From Ornithinicoccus sp045032955 (GTDB taxonomy: Bacteria; Actinomycetota; Actinomycetes; Actinomycetales; Dermatophilaceae): DNA of 64,000 nt. Position 1 is the first letter of the stretch, and each line of letters begins with the position of its first letter. Positions 52,059-60,620 of the stretch are shown piece after piece. The translations under genes were made by a program, and so were the position numbers. The stretch is taken from NCBI RefSeq assembly GCF_045032955.1, contig NZ_JBJFZU010000004.1, positions 230,970-294,969 on the forward strand, read 5' to 3'. The notes below the pieces were generated by a model. That model worked only from the letters and a program-made list of their open reading frames with translations, ran no database searches and was not told the origin of the DNA.

Positions 52059-53563
52059 CCGTCACCCAGCTCACCATCGTCGTCCTAGCCGTCTTCATGG
52101 CGGCGTTCATCGGCATCTCGTGGTGGACGAGCCGGCAGAACTCCGCCACTGCCGGCTCCTACGTCGTCGGCGACCGCAGCCTGGGAACCTTTCCACTGCT
52201 GCTGTCCATGAGCGCGACGTACTTCTCCACCTGGACGCTGCTCGGGTCGTTCGGCTCCTACTACCGCGACGGGTTGTGGTTCACCGCCTTCGGCACCTGG
52301 GCGGTCATCCAGGTCAGCGTGTACGTGTGGCTGTTCGGTGGACGCATCTGGCTGGCCGGCAAGAGGTTCGGGTTCATCACACCCGGGCAGATGATGGAGC
52401 ACTACTACCGCAGCCCCGTCCTGCGCCTCGCCTACACCCTGGTCGGGATCTGCGCTCTGGTCCCGGTCATGCTGATCCAGCTGACCGGAGGCGCAACGGC
52501 CCTGGAGAGCCTCACCGACGGAGCCATCCCGTACACGGTCGGTGTCACCATCGCCTCGGTCTCCGTCGCCACGGTCGTGCTGTGGGCAGGTTTCCGTGGG
52601 ACGGTGTGGATGGACGCGTTCATGGGGGTGTTCTTCGGCGCCGTGATGCTCTTCAGCCTTGCCTTCGTCGCGGGCCGCACGGGTTATCTCGACATGTTCC
52701 GTTCTGCCGCGGAGGCCGACCCGTCGCGGCTCGTCGTGTCGGGTCGCCCGTTCGAGATGCTCGAGCTGTGGCTCGGCCTCAGCATCGGCGCGTGGGTGCT
52801 GCCGCACATGTGGCAGAAGTTCTACTCCGCGCGCGACCCGAAGGTGCTGGGCAAGGTGGCGGCGATCTCACCGTTCTGGACCTCGTGGCTCATGGCGCTG
52901 GTGCCCATGTTCATCGGGATCGCCGCGATCGTCCCCGGCCTCGTGCCCGGTGCGGACGAGAACTCAGACTCGATCCTGCCGCTGCTTTTCGCCGAGTACC
53001 TGCCCATCGTCGGTGCGCTCGTGGTGGCCGGCATCCTGGCCGCGGCCATGTCGACCATCAACAGCCAGCTGCTGTCCTCGGCGAGCCTGGTCGCCGAGGA
53101 CGTGTGGCGTCGCTTCTTCGACCGGGAGCTCACCGGCCGACGACTGCGCAACGTCAACCGGGTCGTCGTGGCCGGGCTCACGCTGCTCGTGTACCTGATC
53201 GCGCTGAGCCCGCAGGGGGCGGGCTACCTGGTGCCGGTCTCGGCGCTCGGTTTCGGCCTCGGTCTGCAGCTGGTGCCGACCGCGCTGGGTGTGCTCTACC
53301 TGCGCGGCATCACCCCACACGGCGCCCTGGCCGGCCTCGTGGCCGGGGTGGTTGCGCTGGCGCTGGTCGCCATCACCGGGCTGTCGCCGCTCGGCCCGGG
53401 CCTCAGCGGGCTCGCGGTCAACATCGCGGTGACGGCCGTCGTCAGTCGGTTCACGGCCCCGGTCGACCCCGAGCAGGTAGCCACCTACCGTCACCTGTTC
53501 AGCCGCTACTACCGCGAGGAAGCGCCTATCGTCCGGGCCAGCGAGCAGGAGGGCGTCCGATGA
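52055..53563 (+). CDS. Sodium/solute symporter (SSS family)
   Basis: A 502-residue transporter with about 13 hydrophobic segments. SSS features include YVVGDRSLGTFPLLLSMSATYFSTWTLLG near the N-terminus (Na2-site region) and GILAAAMSTINSQLLSSASLVAEDVWRRF near residue 330, the family signature. It resembles pantothenate/monocarboxylate symporters. Given that nitrilase and aldoxime dehydratase follow with overlapping codons, it most likely carries a carboxylate, nitrile-derived acid or aldoxime, but direction and substrate are inference. Confidence 0.9.
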   Translation: MTVTQLTIVVLAVFMAAFIGISWWTSRQNSATAGSYVVGDRSLGTFPLLLSMSATYFSTWTLLGSFGSYYRDGLWFTAFGTWAVIQVSVYVWLFGGRIWLAGKRFGFITPGQMMEHYYRSPVLRLAYTLVGICALVPVMLIQLTGGATALESLTDGAIPYTVGVTIASVSVATVVLWAGFRGTVWMDAFMGVFFGAVMLFSLAFVAGRTGYLDMFRSAAEADPSRLVVSGRPFEMLELWLGLSIGAWVLPHMWQKFYSARDPKVLGKVAAISPFWTSWLMALVPMFIGIAAIVPGLVPGADENSDSILPLLFAEYLPIVGALVVAGILAAAMSTINSQLLSSASLVAEDVWRRFFDRELTGRRLRNVNRVVVAGLTLLVYLIALSPQGAGYLVPVSALGFGLGLQLVPTALGVLYLRGITPHGALAGLVAGVVALALVAITGLSPLGPGLSGLAVNIAVTAVVSRFTAPVDPEQVATYRHLFSRYYREEAPIVRASEQEGVR

Positions 53564-54507
53564 GAGCCAGCAAGGTCGCCGTGGTGCAGGCGGGTTCGGT
53601 GCCCTTCGACGCGGACGCCACCACGGCCAAGGCGCTCACGCTGCTGGAGGAGGCAGCCGGCAACGGCGCGTCGCTCGTGCTGTTCCCCGAGGCGTTCATC
53701 GGCACCTATCCCAAAGGCCTCACCTTCGGCAGCCCCGTCGGTCGACGTACGGACGAGGGCCGAGACGAATACCTGAGGTACGTGCGCGGGGCCGTCACCC
53801 TCGACGGGCCCGAGGTCGCTGCCGTCGTCGGTGCCGCCGCCGAGCACGGTGTGTTCGTCGTCATGGGGGTCGTGGAGCGGCTCGGTTCGACGCTGTACTG
53901 CACGGCCCTGCTCGTCGACCCGGTCGAGGGCCTCGTCGGTCACCACCGCAAGGTCATGCCGACCGGCAGCGAACGGCTGGTCTGGGGCTTCGGCGACGGG
54001 TCGACACTGCCCGTCGTGCAGAGCGATGCCGGTGCCGTGGGCGCGGTCATCTGCTGGGAGAACTACATGCCGCTCATGCGAGCAGCCATGTATGCCCAGG
54101 GCGTCGAGCTGTACTGCGCGCCGACGGCCGACGACCGCGACACCTGGCAGGCGAGCGTGCAGCACATCGCCCTGGAGGGGCGCTGCTACGTGCTCAGCGC
54201 GTGCCAGTACATCACCCGTGGCGCCTTCGGCGACGACTACCCCGGGATCATCGGCGAGCAGCCTGACGACGTGCTCATGCGCGGCGGTAGCGTCGTCGTG
54301 AGCCCCCTCGGCGAGGTGCTCGCCGGGCCGGTGTTCGACCGCGAGGAGACTCTCTACGCCGAGGTGTCGCCGGATGACCTGACCCGCAGCAAGCTGGACT
54401 TCGACCCGGTGGGCCACTACGCCCGCCCAGAAGTCTTCGGGTTGACGGTCGACACCCGCAGCAAGGCCCCCGTCGAGTTCCTGCGGGACGACCCGGAGCC
54501 GTCATGA
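53560..54507 (+). CDS. Nitrilase (aliphatic/arylacetonitrilase type)
   Basis: Hydrolyses a nitrile directly to its carboxylic acid and ammonia. The catalytic triad is complete: Glu44 in LFPEAFIGTYPKG, Lys131 in GHHRKVMPTGSERL, Cys165 in VICWENYMPLMR. The HRKVMPT and CWENYMPL signatures separate true nitrilases from amidases and carbamoylases of the same superfamily. Length 315. The ATG overlaps the symporter stop (ATGA) behind AGGAGGG, and the gene overlaps the aldoxime dehydratase by four bases. Its substrate is probably the nitrile produced by that enzyme. Confidence 0.92.
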   Translation: MRASKVAVVQAGSVPFDADATTAKALTLLEEAAGNGASLVLFPEAFIGTYPKGLTFGSPVGRRTDEGRDEYLRYVRGAVTLDGPEVAAVVGAAAEHGVFVVMGVVERLGSTLYCTALLVDPVEGLVGHHRKVMPTGSERLVWGFGDGSTLPVVQSDAGAVGAVICWENYMPLMRAAMYAQGVELYCAPTADDRDTWQASVQHIALEGRCYVLSACQYITRGAFGDDYPGIIGEQPDDVLMRGGSVVVSPLGEVLAGPVFDREETLYAEVSPDDLTRSKLDFDPVGHYARPEVFGLTVDTRSKAPVEFLRDDPEPS

Positions 54508-55562
54508 CCTTCCACGTCGAGTACCCGCGGGTGCAGCCGGAACAGCGTCCCGACGGGCACCAGCCGGCCGCCCCTCGGTGGACCCTGCGCTTCGAGCAAC
54601 CCGTCACCGCGGTGGTCTCCGACTACCTGGCGGTCCAGGGACGCGAGCTGTCGTGGGAGCAGCAGCGAGGCTTCTTCGACCGGGCGCGCGCCTCCTTCGG
54701 CGGCGAGGACGGCCCCGGTGCGCACGAGACGATGCGGTTCACCGACGACGAAGGCTACGTCAACGCAGTCCTGGTGGCGTACTGGACCGAGCCGGAGCGG
54801 CACGCCCGGTGGCAGCGCGACTCCTCGTTCTCCGCCTGGTTCGCCGAAGACACGCGGACGGCCGAGGACGTCGGGTACTGGCGAGAGACGCTGGTAGTCC
54901 CCTACGACCGGCAAGAGACCATCTACTCCGACCCCGAGTACCGCATCGGGCTGGCCCGGTGCGAGGGGTCGGTGGTGGCCTCGACCACGACGAACGGATA
55001 CTTCGGTGCTGCGCGCGACCGATTGCCGATCTCGGCGGTGGAGTCCTTGGACGGCGCGATGCCGGTGCTGCGCCGAGATGTGGCGGTTGACAACTTCGCT
55101 GGGCGGCGGGTGCGCGCGCTCACCCCGCTGAACCTGACGACGATCCGTTCGGGACAGTTCTGGCACGACGCGGACGCGGAGCAGACGCAGGACTACGAGG
55201 ACTCGCTGCAGCCGAAGCTCATGGAAGGCATGGCCTACCTGTCCGAGCACGACGAGGAGACCAGCACCCTGTCGCTGCGCATCATGACGAACCTGGACGA
55301 GGACGGCCGCGAACGGCAGGAGACGTCCGTGTACGCCGCCTTCGCGTCGCTGGAGCTGCTGGAACGCTGGGCCGCTTCGCACCAGACGCACCTGAAGATC
55401 TTCGGCCACGCCATCGAGGCCAAGAAGCGCTGGGGCGACGACCGACAGGTCGTCACGTGGCACGAGGTGTTCGTGCTGCTCCCGGGGGCGGGGTTCGAGT
55501 ACGTGAACTGCCACCCGCAGACCGGTCTGCTGCCGTACTGCCCGCTGGTCGAGGTGGTGTAA
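54504..55562 (+). CDS. oxd: Aldoxime dehydratase (phenylacetaldoxime/aliphatic, Oxd family)
   Basis: A heme enzyme that removes water from an aldoxime to give a nitrile; substrate binds ferrous heme through nitrogen. Residues matching those shown to matter in OxdRE are present: Ser216 in the IRSGQFW motif, proximal His296 in ASHQTHLKIFG and distal His320 in VVTWHEVFVL. Other family marks are the QPKLMEGMAYLSEHD segment and the C-terminal tail. Length 352 is normal. It is the last gene of the cassette, followed by a hairpin. Arylaldoximes such as phenylacetaldoxime or indole-3-acetaldoxime are typical substrates, but the preference here is unknown. Confidence 0.93.
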   Translation: MTFHVEYPRVQPEQRPDGHQPAAPRWTLRFEQPVTAVVSDYLAVQGRELSWEQQRGFFDRARASFGGEDGPGAHETMRFTDDEGYVNAVLVAYWTEPERHARWQRDSSFSAWFAEDTRTAEDVGYWRETLVVPYDRQETIYSDPEYRIGLARCEGSVVASTTTNGYFGAARDRLPISAVESLDGAMPVLRRDVAVDNFAGRRVRALTPLNLTTIRSGQFWHDADAEQTQDYEDSLQPKLMEGMAYLSEHDEETSTLSLRIMTNLDEDGRERQETSVYAAFASLELLERWAASHQTHLKIFGHAIEAKKRWGDDRQVVTWHEVFVLLPGAGFEYVNCHPQTGLLPYCPLVEVV

Positions 55563-55578
55563 GCGGACTGGCCTTGGG

Positions 55579-55620
55579 GGTCGAGCCCTCGGTCGTGAGC
55601 GCACCCCCGAGGGTTCGACC
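55579..55620. terminator. Bidirectional terminator hairpin after oxd
   Basis: Arms GGTCGAGCCCTCGG and CCGAGGGTTCGACC pair over 14 bases with one G-U pair and a 14-base loop, lying between the convergent oxd and peptidase E genes, 17 bases past the oxd stop. Confidence 0.75.
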
Positions 55621-55663
55621 GCAGGCGGTGACGCCACCGCGTGACATTCCCGAGGATCGACGG

Positions 55664-56326
55664 TCATGGCTCGAACGTCGTCCAGGTCCCTTCGGAGACC
55701 ACCTCGACAGTGCCGTCGACCACGGTGAGGGCGGTCTGCTCGTCGATGGCGTAGGCGGGGACGCCAAGGTCCGATGCCCACTGCTCGGCGGCCGCCAGGG
55801 TGTTCGTCGGGAAGGCTTCCAGGTGCGGGAAGATCGAGAAGTCCACGACCCCCAGGGTGCGGTCACTCGGGGCGGACGGCCACTCGACGAAGAGCTCGCC
55901 GATCCGGGGTGTCATCACCATGCTTCCGGCACTGACACCGACCCAGACCGTGTCGGGCATGGTGGGCAGCACCTCGGCGAGGCCTGACTCGCGCATCCAG
56001 TGGCACAGGTAGGCCGCGTCCCCGCCGTCGACCAGCAGGGCGTCCGCATCCTGGACCCACGGGAGCCACCGGTCGGCGCCGATGCTGGGCAGCGCGGCGA
56101 GCTCGAGGACGTCGAGCGACGCCCAGCCCAGGCCGGTGAGGTGCCTCCAGCTGTCGCCCGCCGCAAGCAGTCCGTGCACCGAGCCCGGACCGCACATCGG
56201 GTGGCCCCACTGCGCCGTCGGGATGACGAGGGCGTGGGACTCGGCGACCGGCTTGCCGAGGAGGTCGTCGAGGGCCGCGTGGATGCTCGGGTTCGTGACA
56301 CCTCCCGATGTCAGCAGCAGTTTCAC
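55664..56326 (-). CDS. Peptidase E/S51-like (type 1 glutamine-amidotransferase fold) protein
   Basis: A 220-residue protein with the S51 architecture: LLLTSGGVTNPSIHAAL at the start, LVDGGDAAYLCHWM, the nucleophile elbow VWVGVSAGSMVMTPRIG (Ser about residue 132), then a C-terminal AIDEQTALTVVDG. Peptidase E cleaves Asp-Xaa dipeptides; many relatives such as cyanophycinase-like proteins differ. GTG start with GGAGGA immediately upstream. It is convergent with the aldoxime cassette and separated by a terminator. Confidence 0.85.
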   Translation of the reverse strand: MKLLLTSGGVTNPSIHAALDDLLGKPVAESHALVIPTAQWGHPMCGPGSVHGLLAAGDSWRHLTGLGWASLDVLELAALPSIGADRWLPWVQDADALLVDGGDAAYLCHWMRESGLAEVLPTMPDTVWVGVSAGSMVMTPRIGELFVEWPSAPSDRTLGVVDFSIFPHLEAFPTNTLAAAEQWASDLGVPAYAIDEQTALTVVDGTVEVVSEGTWTTFEP

Positions 56327-56368
56327 AGTTCCTCCATGGGATGACTCGTCCTCGATCCTGTCAGGTGC

Positions 56369-57097
56369 TCAGTCCTGCAGGTCGGACAGGATGCAGAACT
56401 CGTTGCCGGACGGGTCGCGCATCACCGTCCACGGATGGCCCTGCGCCCAGTCGTCCGTCGAGACGGTCGCACCGAGCGAGAGTGCGAGCTCGACGAGGCC
56501 TTGGTGATCCGGCCCGTCCTGCGTCGGACGGACGTCGAGGTGGGTGCGGTTCTGACGCGTCTTGGGCACAGGCTCGGGGCACAGCTCGAGCAGTGGACCT
56601 CGCAGGCTCGGATGCCGAAGGGTCACCGGCCCCACGCCCTCAGCCCGGACCCACCCGGTGAGCGCGGAGTACAGCTCCGCGTCCCGCGCGGGATCGGCGC
56701 TGTCGAGCGGGAGGGCGGCGATCGGGCCGGTGTCGCGGTATGCCGTGCGCTCCTCCATGACACAGAAGGCGTTGCCGTCAGGGTCGGCGAGCACCACCCA
56801 CGGGACATCGCCTTGGCCGATGTCGACACGGGTGGCACCGAGGCCGGTCAACCGTTGCACCACCTCGTCCTGCTGTCCCCCGCCGTGCAGGTCGAGGTGC
56901 AGCCGCCAGTCCGCCGGTGGTGGCTCGGTCGCACGCTCGATGCAGATGTCGAGCCACGCGTCCTCGCCGAACCACAGTCGGCCCTCGTAGTCGTCCGGGG
57001 TGTCGGGGCCATTGTCGACGAGCCCGAGTGCCGCGGACCAGAACAGACCGGTCGCTTGCGGGTCGCGGGACTGCATGACGATGTTCTCCAAGCGCAT
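56369..57097 (-). CDS. VOC-family protein with two glyoxalase-like modules
   Basis: A 242-residue protein of two VOC modules (about 1-117 and 125-240). The first opens MRLENIVMQSRDPQATGLFW and ends WVVLADPDGNAFCVME; the second ends WTVMRDPSGNEFCILSD. Such two-module proteins (PF18029-type) are common in actinobacteria and may bind or modify drugs or aromatic substrates; few have a proven reaction. Most catalytic metal ligands of glyoxalase I are not obvious, so a binding role is possible. TACGGT six bases before the ATG suggests a leaderless start. Confidence 0.8.
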   Translation of the reverse strand: MRLENIVMQSRDPQATGLFWSAALGLVDNGPDTPDDYEGRLWFGEDAWLDICIERATEPPPADWRLHLDLHGGGQQDEVVQRLTGLGATRVDIGQGDVPWVVLADPDGNAFCVMEERTAYRDTGPIAALPLDSADPARDAELYSALTGWVRAEGVGPVTLRHPSLRGPLLELCPEPVPKTRQNRTHLDVRPTQDGPDHQGLVELALSLGATVSTDDWAQGHPWTVMRDPSGNEFCILSDLQD

Positions 57098-57103
57098 GCC
57101 ATC

Positions 57104-57109
57104 ACCGTA
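57104..57109 (-). promoter_or_regulatory. Predicted leaderless -10 element of the two-module VOC gene
   Basis: TACGGT lies six bases before the ATG, matching the leaderless arrangement of other genes here. Confidence 0.5.
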
Positions 57110-57154
57110 GGTCCGGCCGAGGACAGACTCCGTCCGCGATCTGGGGGAGGCGGC

Positions 57155-57658
57155 TCAGCCGAGGGCTGCGCGGAGCATCTTGAGCTGGTTGATCTCCGCG
57201 AGGTTCTTGGCCAGCTCGAAATTGAGCCAGGAGGCGATGAGGCCGAGCGGCTGCGGATCCGGCATGGCCCACTGCACCAAGCGCTCGAGGTCGTCGTCGG
57301 CCAGCACCCGATCCCACTTCTCCTTCAGGCGGACGATCTCGTCCGTGGTCCCGCTCCAGACGTGATCCTGGGGTGCGACCCGACCATGCCCATGGACCAA
57401 CAAGAGGGTGTCGGTCCACCACCACTCGACGTGCCACAGGATCCAGCCCATGGTGGGGACCATTGGCGGATCGTTCCCCTCGTCAGGCCAGTCTGCCGAC
57501 CAGCCGTCATCAGTGCGGTGGACCGAGTAGGTCGCCGCTCCTGCGGGCGACCACAGGGCAGTGTCCTCGTCGATCTGACCGAGGACGAACTCTGTCGCGA
57601 ACCTCCATTCGATGTCGAGCTGTCGCTGGAGCGCGGTCCGTACGTCGAACGTGAGCAT
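57155..57658 (-). CDS. DinB-like (damage-inducible fold) protein
   Basis: A 167-residue four-helix-bundle protein of the DinB/YfiT-like group, which may carry thiol-dependent or metal-binding transferase activity; function unknown. Visible are FDVRTALQRQLDIEWRFATEF, then MVPTMGWILWHVEWWWTDTLL with the conserved His of the metal site, and GLIASWLNFELAKNLAEINQL at the end. The internal ATG was chosen over a TTG four codons upstream. Base use is less GC-rich than in the core part of the window. Confidence 0.75.
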   Translation of the reverse strand: MLTFDVRTALQRQLDIEWRFATEFVLGQIDEDTALWSPAGAATYSVHRTDDGWSADWPDEGNDPPMVPTMGWILWHVEWWWTDTLLLVHGHGRVAPQDHVWSGTTDEIVRLKEKWDRVLADDDLERLVQWAMPDPQPLGLIASWLNFELAKNLAEINQLKMLRAALG

Positions 57659-57899
57659 GTTGAGATCCAATCACCCGAATCGCAACGACAAGGGCGACGG
57701 TGTCGAGGCGATGTAGACAGCCAGGATGTGATGGGGTTCGCACGCCCAGCCGAAGGCGGCGTCGCAGGTTTCACTCGATGGAACGCTAGTGCGTCGTGAA
57801 CACCGGACATCCCGGCCGCAGTCCTTGAAGCAGCCAGCTCCCTACGTGACGATGAACGCGAGAGCCAGCACCGGCGCTGCCTCCAGGAGAGGAACCACT

Positions 57900-58754
57900 A
57901 TGGGAGAGTTCGTCACCAGGGATGGCTGCACCATCCGGTATCAGGACACCGAAGCGGCCCCCGGGCGCAGCGACGAGACGATAGTGCTGCTGAGCGGGTG
58001 GTCGCAGACGGCCGCCATGTACGACCGGCTGGTGAAGGTGCTCGACGGCCGGTACCGGACGGTGGTCTACGACTACCGCAACCACGGCCGGTCCGGTGCC
58101 AGCGACAACGGGGCTCGCATCGCCTCCCTCGCCACCGACCTACGTGAGCTCCTCGACCACCTCGCCATCACCCGCGCTCACCTCGCGGGCAACTCCATGG
58201 GCTGCTCGGTGCTGTACTCGTTCGTCGATCTCTATGGCACCGAGCGGGTGAAGTCGCTCGTCCTCATCGATCAGCCCAGCGTCTGTGCGTTGGTGCCCTG
58301 GCTCACCCAGGAGGATGCAGGCGAGGTCGGCGCGATCATGGACTTCGCGGGCGCTGCCGGTTTCGTCGAGGGACTGCTCGGTCCTGACGCGGAAGCAGTC
58401 CGGCGCAACTTCCTCCGTTCCATGGTTCTCGACGACATCTCGGAGGAAGACTTCGCCTATCTGCTCGAGCAGAACATGACGCTACGGATGCCGTACGGTG
58501 CACGCCTCGTCCTCGACCACGTGATGCAGGACTGGCGAGATGTGCTTCCGCGCATCGACGTGCCGACGCTGGTGACCGGGGGTGAGCTCAGCCACGTGGA
58601 CGCCACGTCGCAGCGGTGGATCGCCGGCCAGATCCCGGGCGCGCAGCTGGAGGTGTTCACACGTGCGGAAGGCGGTGACCATTTTCCGTTCTTCGAGAAT
58701 CCCGAGCACTTCGCGGCCGTCTACACCCGCTTCATCGACTCTGTCGCAACCTGA
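57900..58754 (+). CDS. Alpha/beta hydrolase
   Basis: A 284-residue hydrolase-fold protein: IVLLSGWSQTAAMYDRLVKVL (oxyanion region), VVYDYRNHGRSG, the nucleophile elbow HLAGNSMGCSVLY with Ser, and a C-terminal GGDHFPFFENPEHF with catalytic His. The acid is probably Glu or Asp in PTLVTGGELSHVDA. It could be an esterase, haloperoxidase-like enzyme or C-C hydrolase; nothing in context decides. The ATG has AGGAGAGG at good spacing; open frame upstream is non-coding. Confidence 0.82.
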   Translation: MGEFVTRDGCTIRYQDTEAAPGRSDETIVLLSGWSQTAAMYDRLVKVLDGRYRTVVYDYRNHGRSGASDNGARIASLATDLRELLDHLAITRAHLAGNSMGCSVLYSFVDLYGTERVKSLVLIDQPSVCALVPWLTQEDAGEVGAIMDFAGAAGFVEGLLGPDAEAVRRNFLRSMVLDDISEEDFAYLLEQNMTLRMPYGARLVLDHVMQDWRDVLPRIDVPTLVTGGELSHVDATSQRWIAGQIPGAQLEVFTRAEGGDHFPFFENPEHFAAVYTRFIDSVAT

Positions 58755-58794
58755 GAGTCCCATGGGCGTGGCTCTCGGGTGTACGGCCCGGTGA

Positions 58795-58917
58795 GCGACG
58801 GTCACTGACGACGAGATCCGCTCGCAGGCCATCACTCAGCGGCTGCTCGGGATCCCAGATGCTGCTGGTGCACCACACCGACTGCGGCATCGTCGCCTTC
58901 ACGGACGCCGTCTTCCA
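58795..58917 (+). pseudogene. Beta-carbonic anhydrase remnant
   Basis: Two short pieces of a beta-class carbonic anhydrase in different frames. The first reads VTDDEIRSQAITQRLLG and the second, shifted, MLLVHHTDCGIVAFTDAVF, including the zinc ligands His and Cys of HHTDCG. The N-terminal CMDAR-type motif and the rest of the C-terminus are missing, so the gene is dead. The surrounding 58755-59105 region holds no other gene that I can support. Confidence 0.75.
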
Positions 58918-59105
58918 TCCTCGCCGAGGCGTCCTGACCCGCCTGCGAGACTGGCGTCACGCACGGCAGCGACGCCTCTTCCGACGACCCGCCATTGGAT
59001 CTGCACGTCGGCGACGAGCACCTCGTCGTCCGGCAGCGCTCTTCTTCACCTGCTCCACCGAGTCGCAGCGCACCTCCGGCGGCTACATCCATTGCCGGTG
59101 CGCGT

Positions 59106-59612
59106 TCACTGTCGGTCGGGCGTGATCCGCAGCGGCTGGGGGTGCCTTAGTCCCATGACGAGGGCAACACCCCAGAGCAGGAACAGCGGATCCCAGATCC
59201 ATGCGTGTCCGATCATTCCTTGATGGTCGTAGCCTCCCGTCGGCTGAATGACGCCGGCGAGCACGAGGTGGGCTACGACCGTGTTCAGCCCACCCCAGAC
59301 CACCAGCGTGACGGCACCGAGCCACAGCACTATTCGCAGCACTCGCGAGATGGGTCGCCCGCTTTCAGCGAGCAGCAGGGGGAGAACGGCGAACCCCACC
59401 TTGAGGACGCCGACGGGAAGCAACAGCCACAGCTGGTCGGCGAACGTCTCCACGATGTCCTCACCGAGGGTCTCGACAAGCCACGTCCCGCCCACCGCCC
59501 AGTAGAGACTGAAGAGGCCGTGGCCTGTACCGGCCACGGCTGCCACGACCAGCGCCCAGCGGGTCCGACGAGGAGCTGCAGGAGCTGCGCTCGGTGCCGC
59601 GATCTGACCCAT
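59106..59612 (-). CDS. DUF3995 family membrane protein
   Basis: A 168-residue protein with four hydrophobic segments, beginning RWALVVAAVAGTGHGLFSLYWAVGG, which is the DUF3995 signature, and ending WDPLFLLWGVALVMGL. Function unknown. The ATG was chosen because TACTTT, a -10-like hexamer, ends seven bases before it; an upstream start would precede the promoter. It stands alone between the carbonic anhydrase remnant and the HAAS/PadR pair. Confidence 0.75.
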   Translation of the reverse strand: MGQIAAPSAAPAAPRRTRWALVVAAVAGTGHGLFSLYWAVGGTWLVETLGEDIVETFADQLWLLLPVGVLKVGFAVLPLLLAESGRPISRVLRIVLWLGAVTLVVWGGLNTVVAHLVLAGVIQPTGGYDHQGMIGHAWIWDPLFLLWGVALVMGLRHPQPLRITPDRQ

Positions 59613-59619
59613 GTTCGCC

Positions 59620-59625
59620 AAAGTA
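59620..59625 (-). promoter_or_regulatory. Predicted leaderless -10 element of the DUF3995 gene
   Basis: TACTTT ends seven bases before the ATG. Confidence 0.5.
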
Positions 59626-59895
59626 CCGGACGCTGCCGGAGACTCAATCGAGCACATCAACTCGCGTCGAGGCACCATGCGGCAGTTTCCGGATGCGCGA
59701 GGGGCCTCGGCCCCCACCTTGGCAAGCGCCCACGTCGTCCCTTGGCGCGGCGATCAGCCGGGCGCACCTATACGCGCCACAGGCCTATCGATTCGTAGGC
59801 CGCCGTGCAGGGATCGAAGGAACGGCGCCGGGAAGGTCAACTCTTGGTGTTCGGTTGTCGCGCGCTTCTTCGGTTGGACTTTCGTTGAATCTCGA

Positions 59896-60618
59896 TCATC
59901 CGCGCAGGTCGCGGGAACGCGTCAACCCACGGGCGGTCAGGTGCCACAGGGCCCACCCATAGCCCACGAGGACGAGGGCCAGCGAGCCCCATGACCCGGC
60001 ACGAAGACCGGCCTCACCGCCCAGGGCCCACGCCACATCAGGGGTGCCAGCGAGCAGCACCGCGGCAGCAGGCAGCAGGAGGATGTGCATGAACGTGTGC
60101 CGCCGGCCCCAAAGGTCGCTGATGACGGCAAGGACGAGAACGGGTATCCACATCGGTAGCACGATCATCATCGAGGCTGCCAGGCGTGGCAGGGCTGAAT
60201 TGGTGTAGTTGACGGTTCGCGTCACGGCACCGGTGGAATCACCGGTCTCCACGACCGAGTACGCAACCCACCCGAATGAGATGACCAGCAGCATGAGGAG
60301 CCCCAGCACCTGGGACAACGTCACCACCACCGGCACCCAGGAACGCGCCAGGGACGGCGACGCTCGGCGTCTCGGTGAGTCGGCCGCTGGCCGGTGGCCC
60401 GCATACGCCTCCTGTGCCACCGCTTCAGGCGGTCCCAGCCCGGTGAGCACGGCCCGGATGTCATCCGTGCCCGTGTTCGCTCTCTCTGCCAGCGAAGCGT
60501 GGACGTGTTCTCGGACCCCGGCCAGTACCTCGGCTCGTTCTCCGGGGTCTAGATCGACCAGGAGGTGCCGAAGGTCCTGCTCGTAGCTGATCCACAGCGG
60601 GTGCTCGGTCGCCGTCAT
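59896..60618 (-). CDS. HAAS/DUF1700-like membrane protein paired with PadR
   Basis: A 240-residue protein: residues 1-70 are an HAAS-type helical signal-transduction module (SYEQDLRHLLVDLDPGERAEVLAGVREHVHASL, then LTGLGPPEAVAQEAY), followed by four hydrophobic segments. In Gram-positive bacteria this arrangement is encoded next to a PadR regulator and forms a membrane-linked regulatory pair. The ATG starts two bases after the PadR stop codon. The signal it senses is unknown. Confidence 0.75.
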   Translation of the reverse strand: MTATEHPLWISYEQDLRHLLVDLDPGERAEVLAGVREHVHASLAERANTGTDDIRAVLTGLGPPEAVAQEAYAGHRPAADSPRRRASPSLARSWVPVVVTLSQVLGLLMLLVISFGWVAYSVVETGDSTGAVTRTVNYTNSALPRLAASMMIVLPMWIPVLVLAVISDLWGRRHTFMHILLLPAAAVLLAGTPDVAWALGGEAGLRAGSWGSLALVLVGYGWALWHLTARGLTRSRDLRG

Positions 60619-60620
60619 GT

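Noticed and set aside
58859..59125. Intact small gene starting at the carbonic anhydrase zinc motif
   Set aside because: Similarity stops after about 20 residues and the remaining part is random Arg/Ser-rich sequence; the upstream half is in another frame. It is a remnant.
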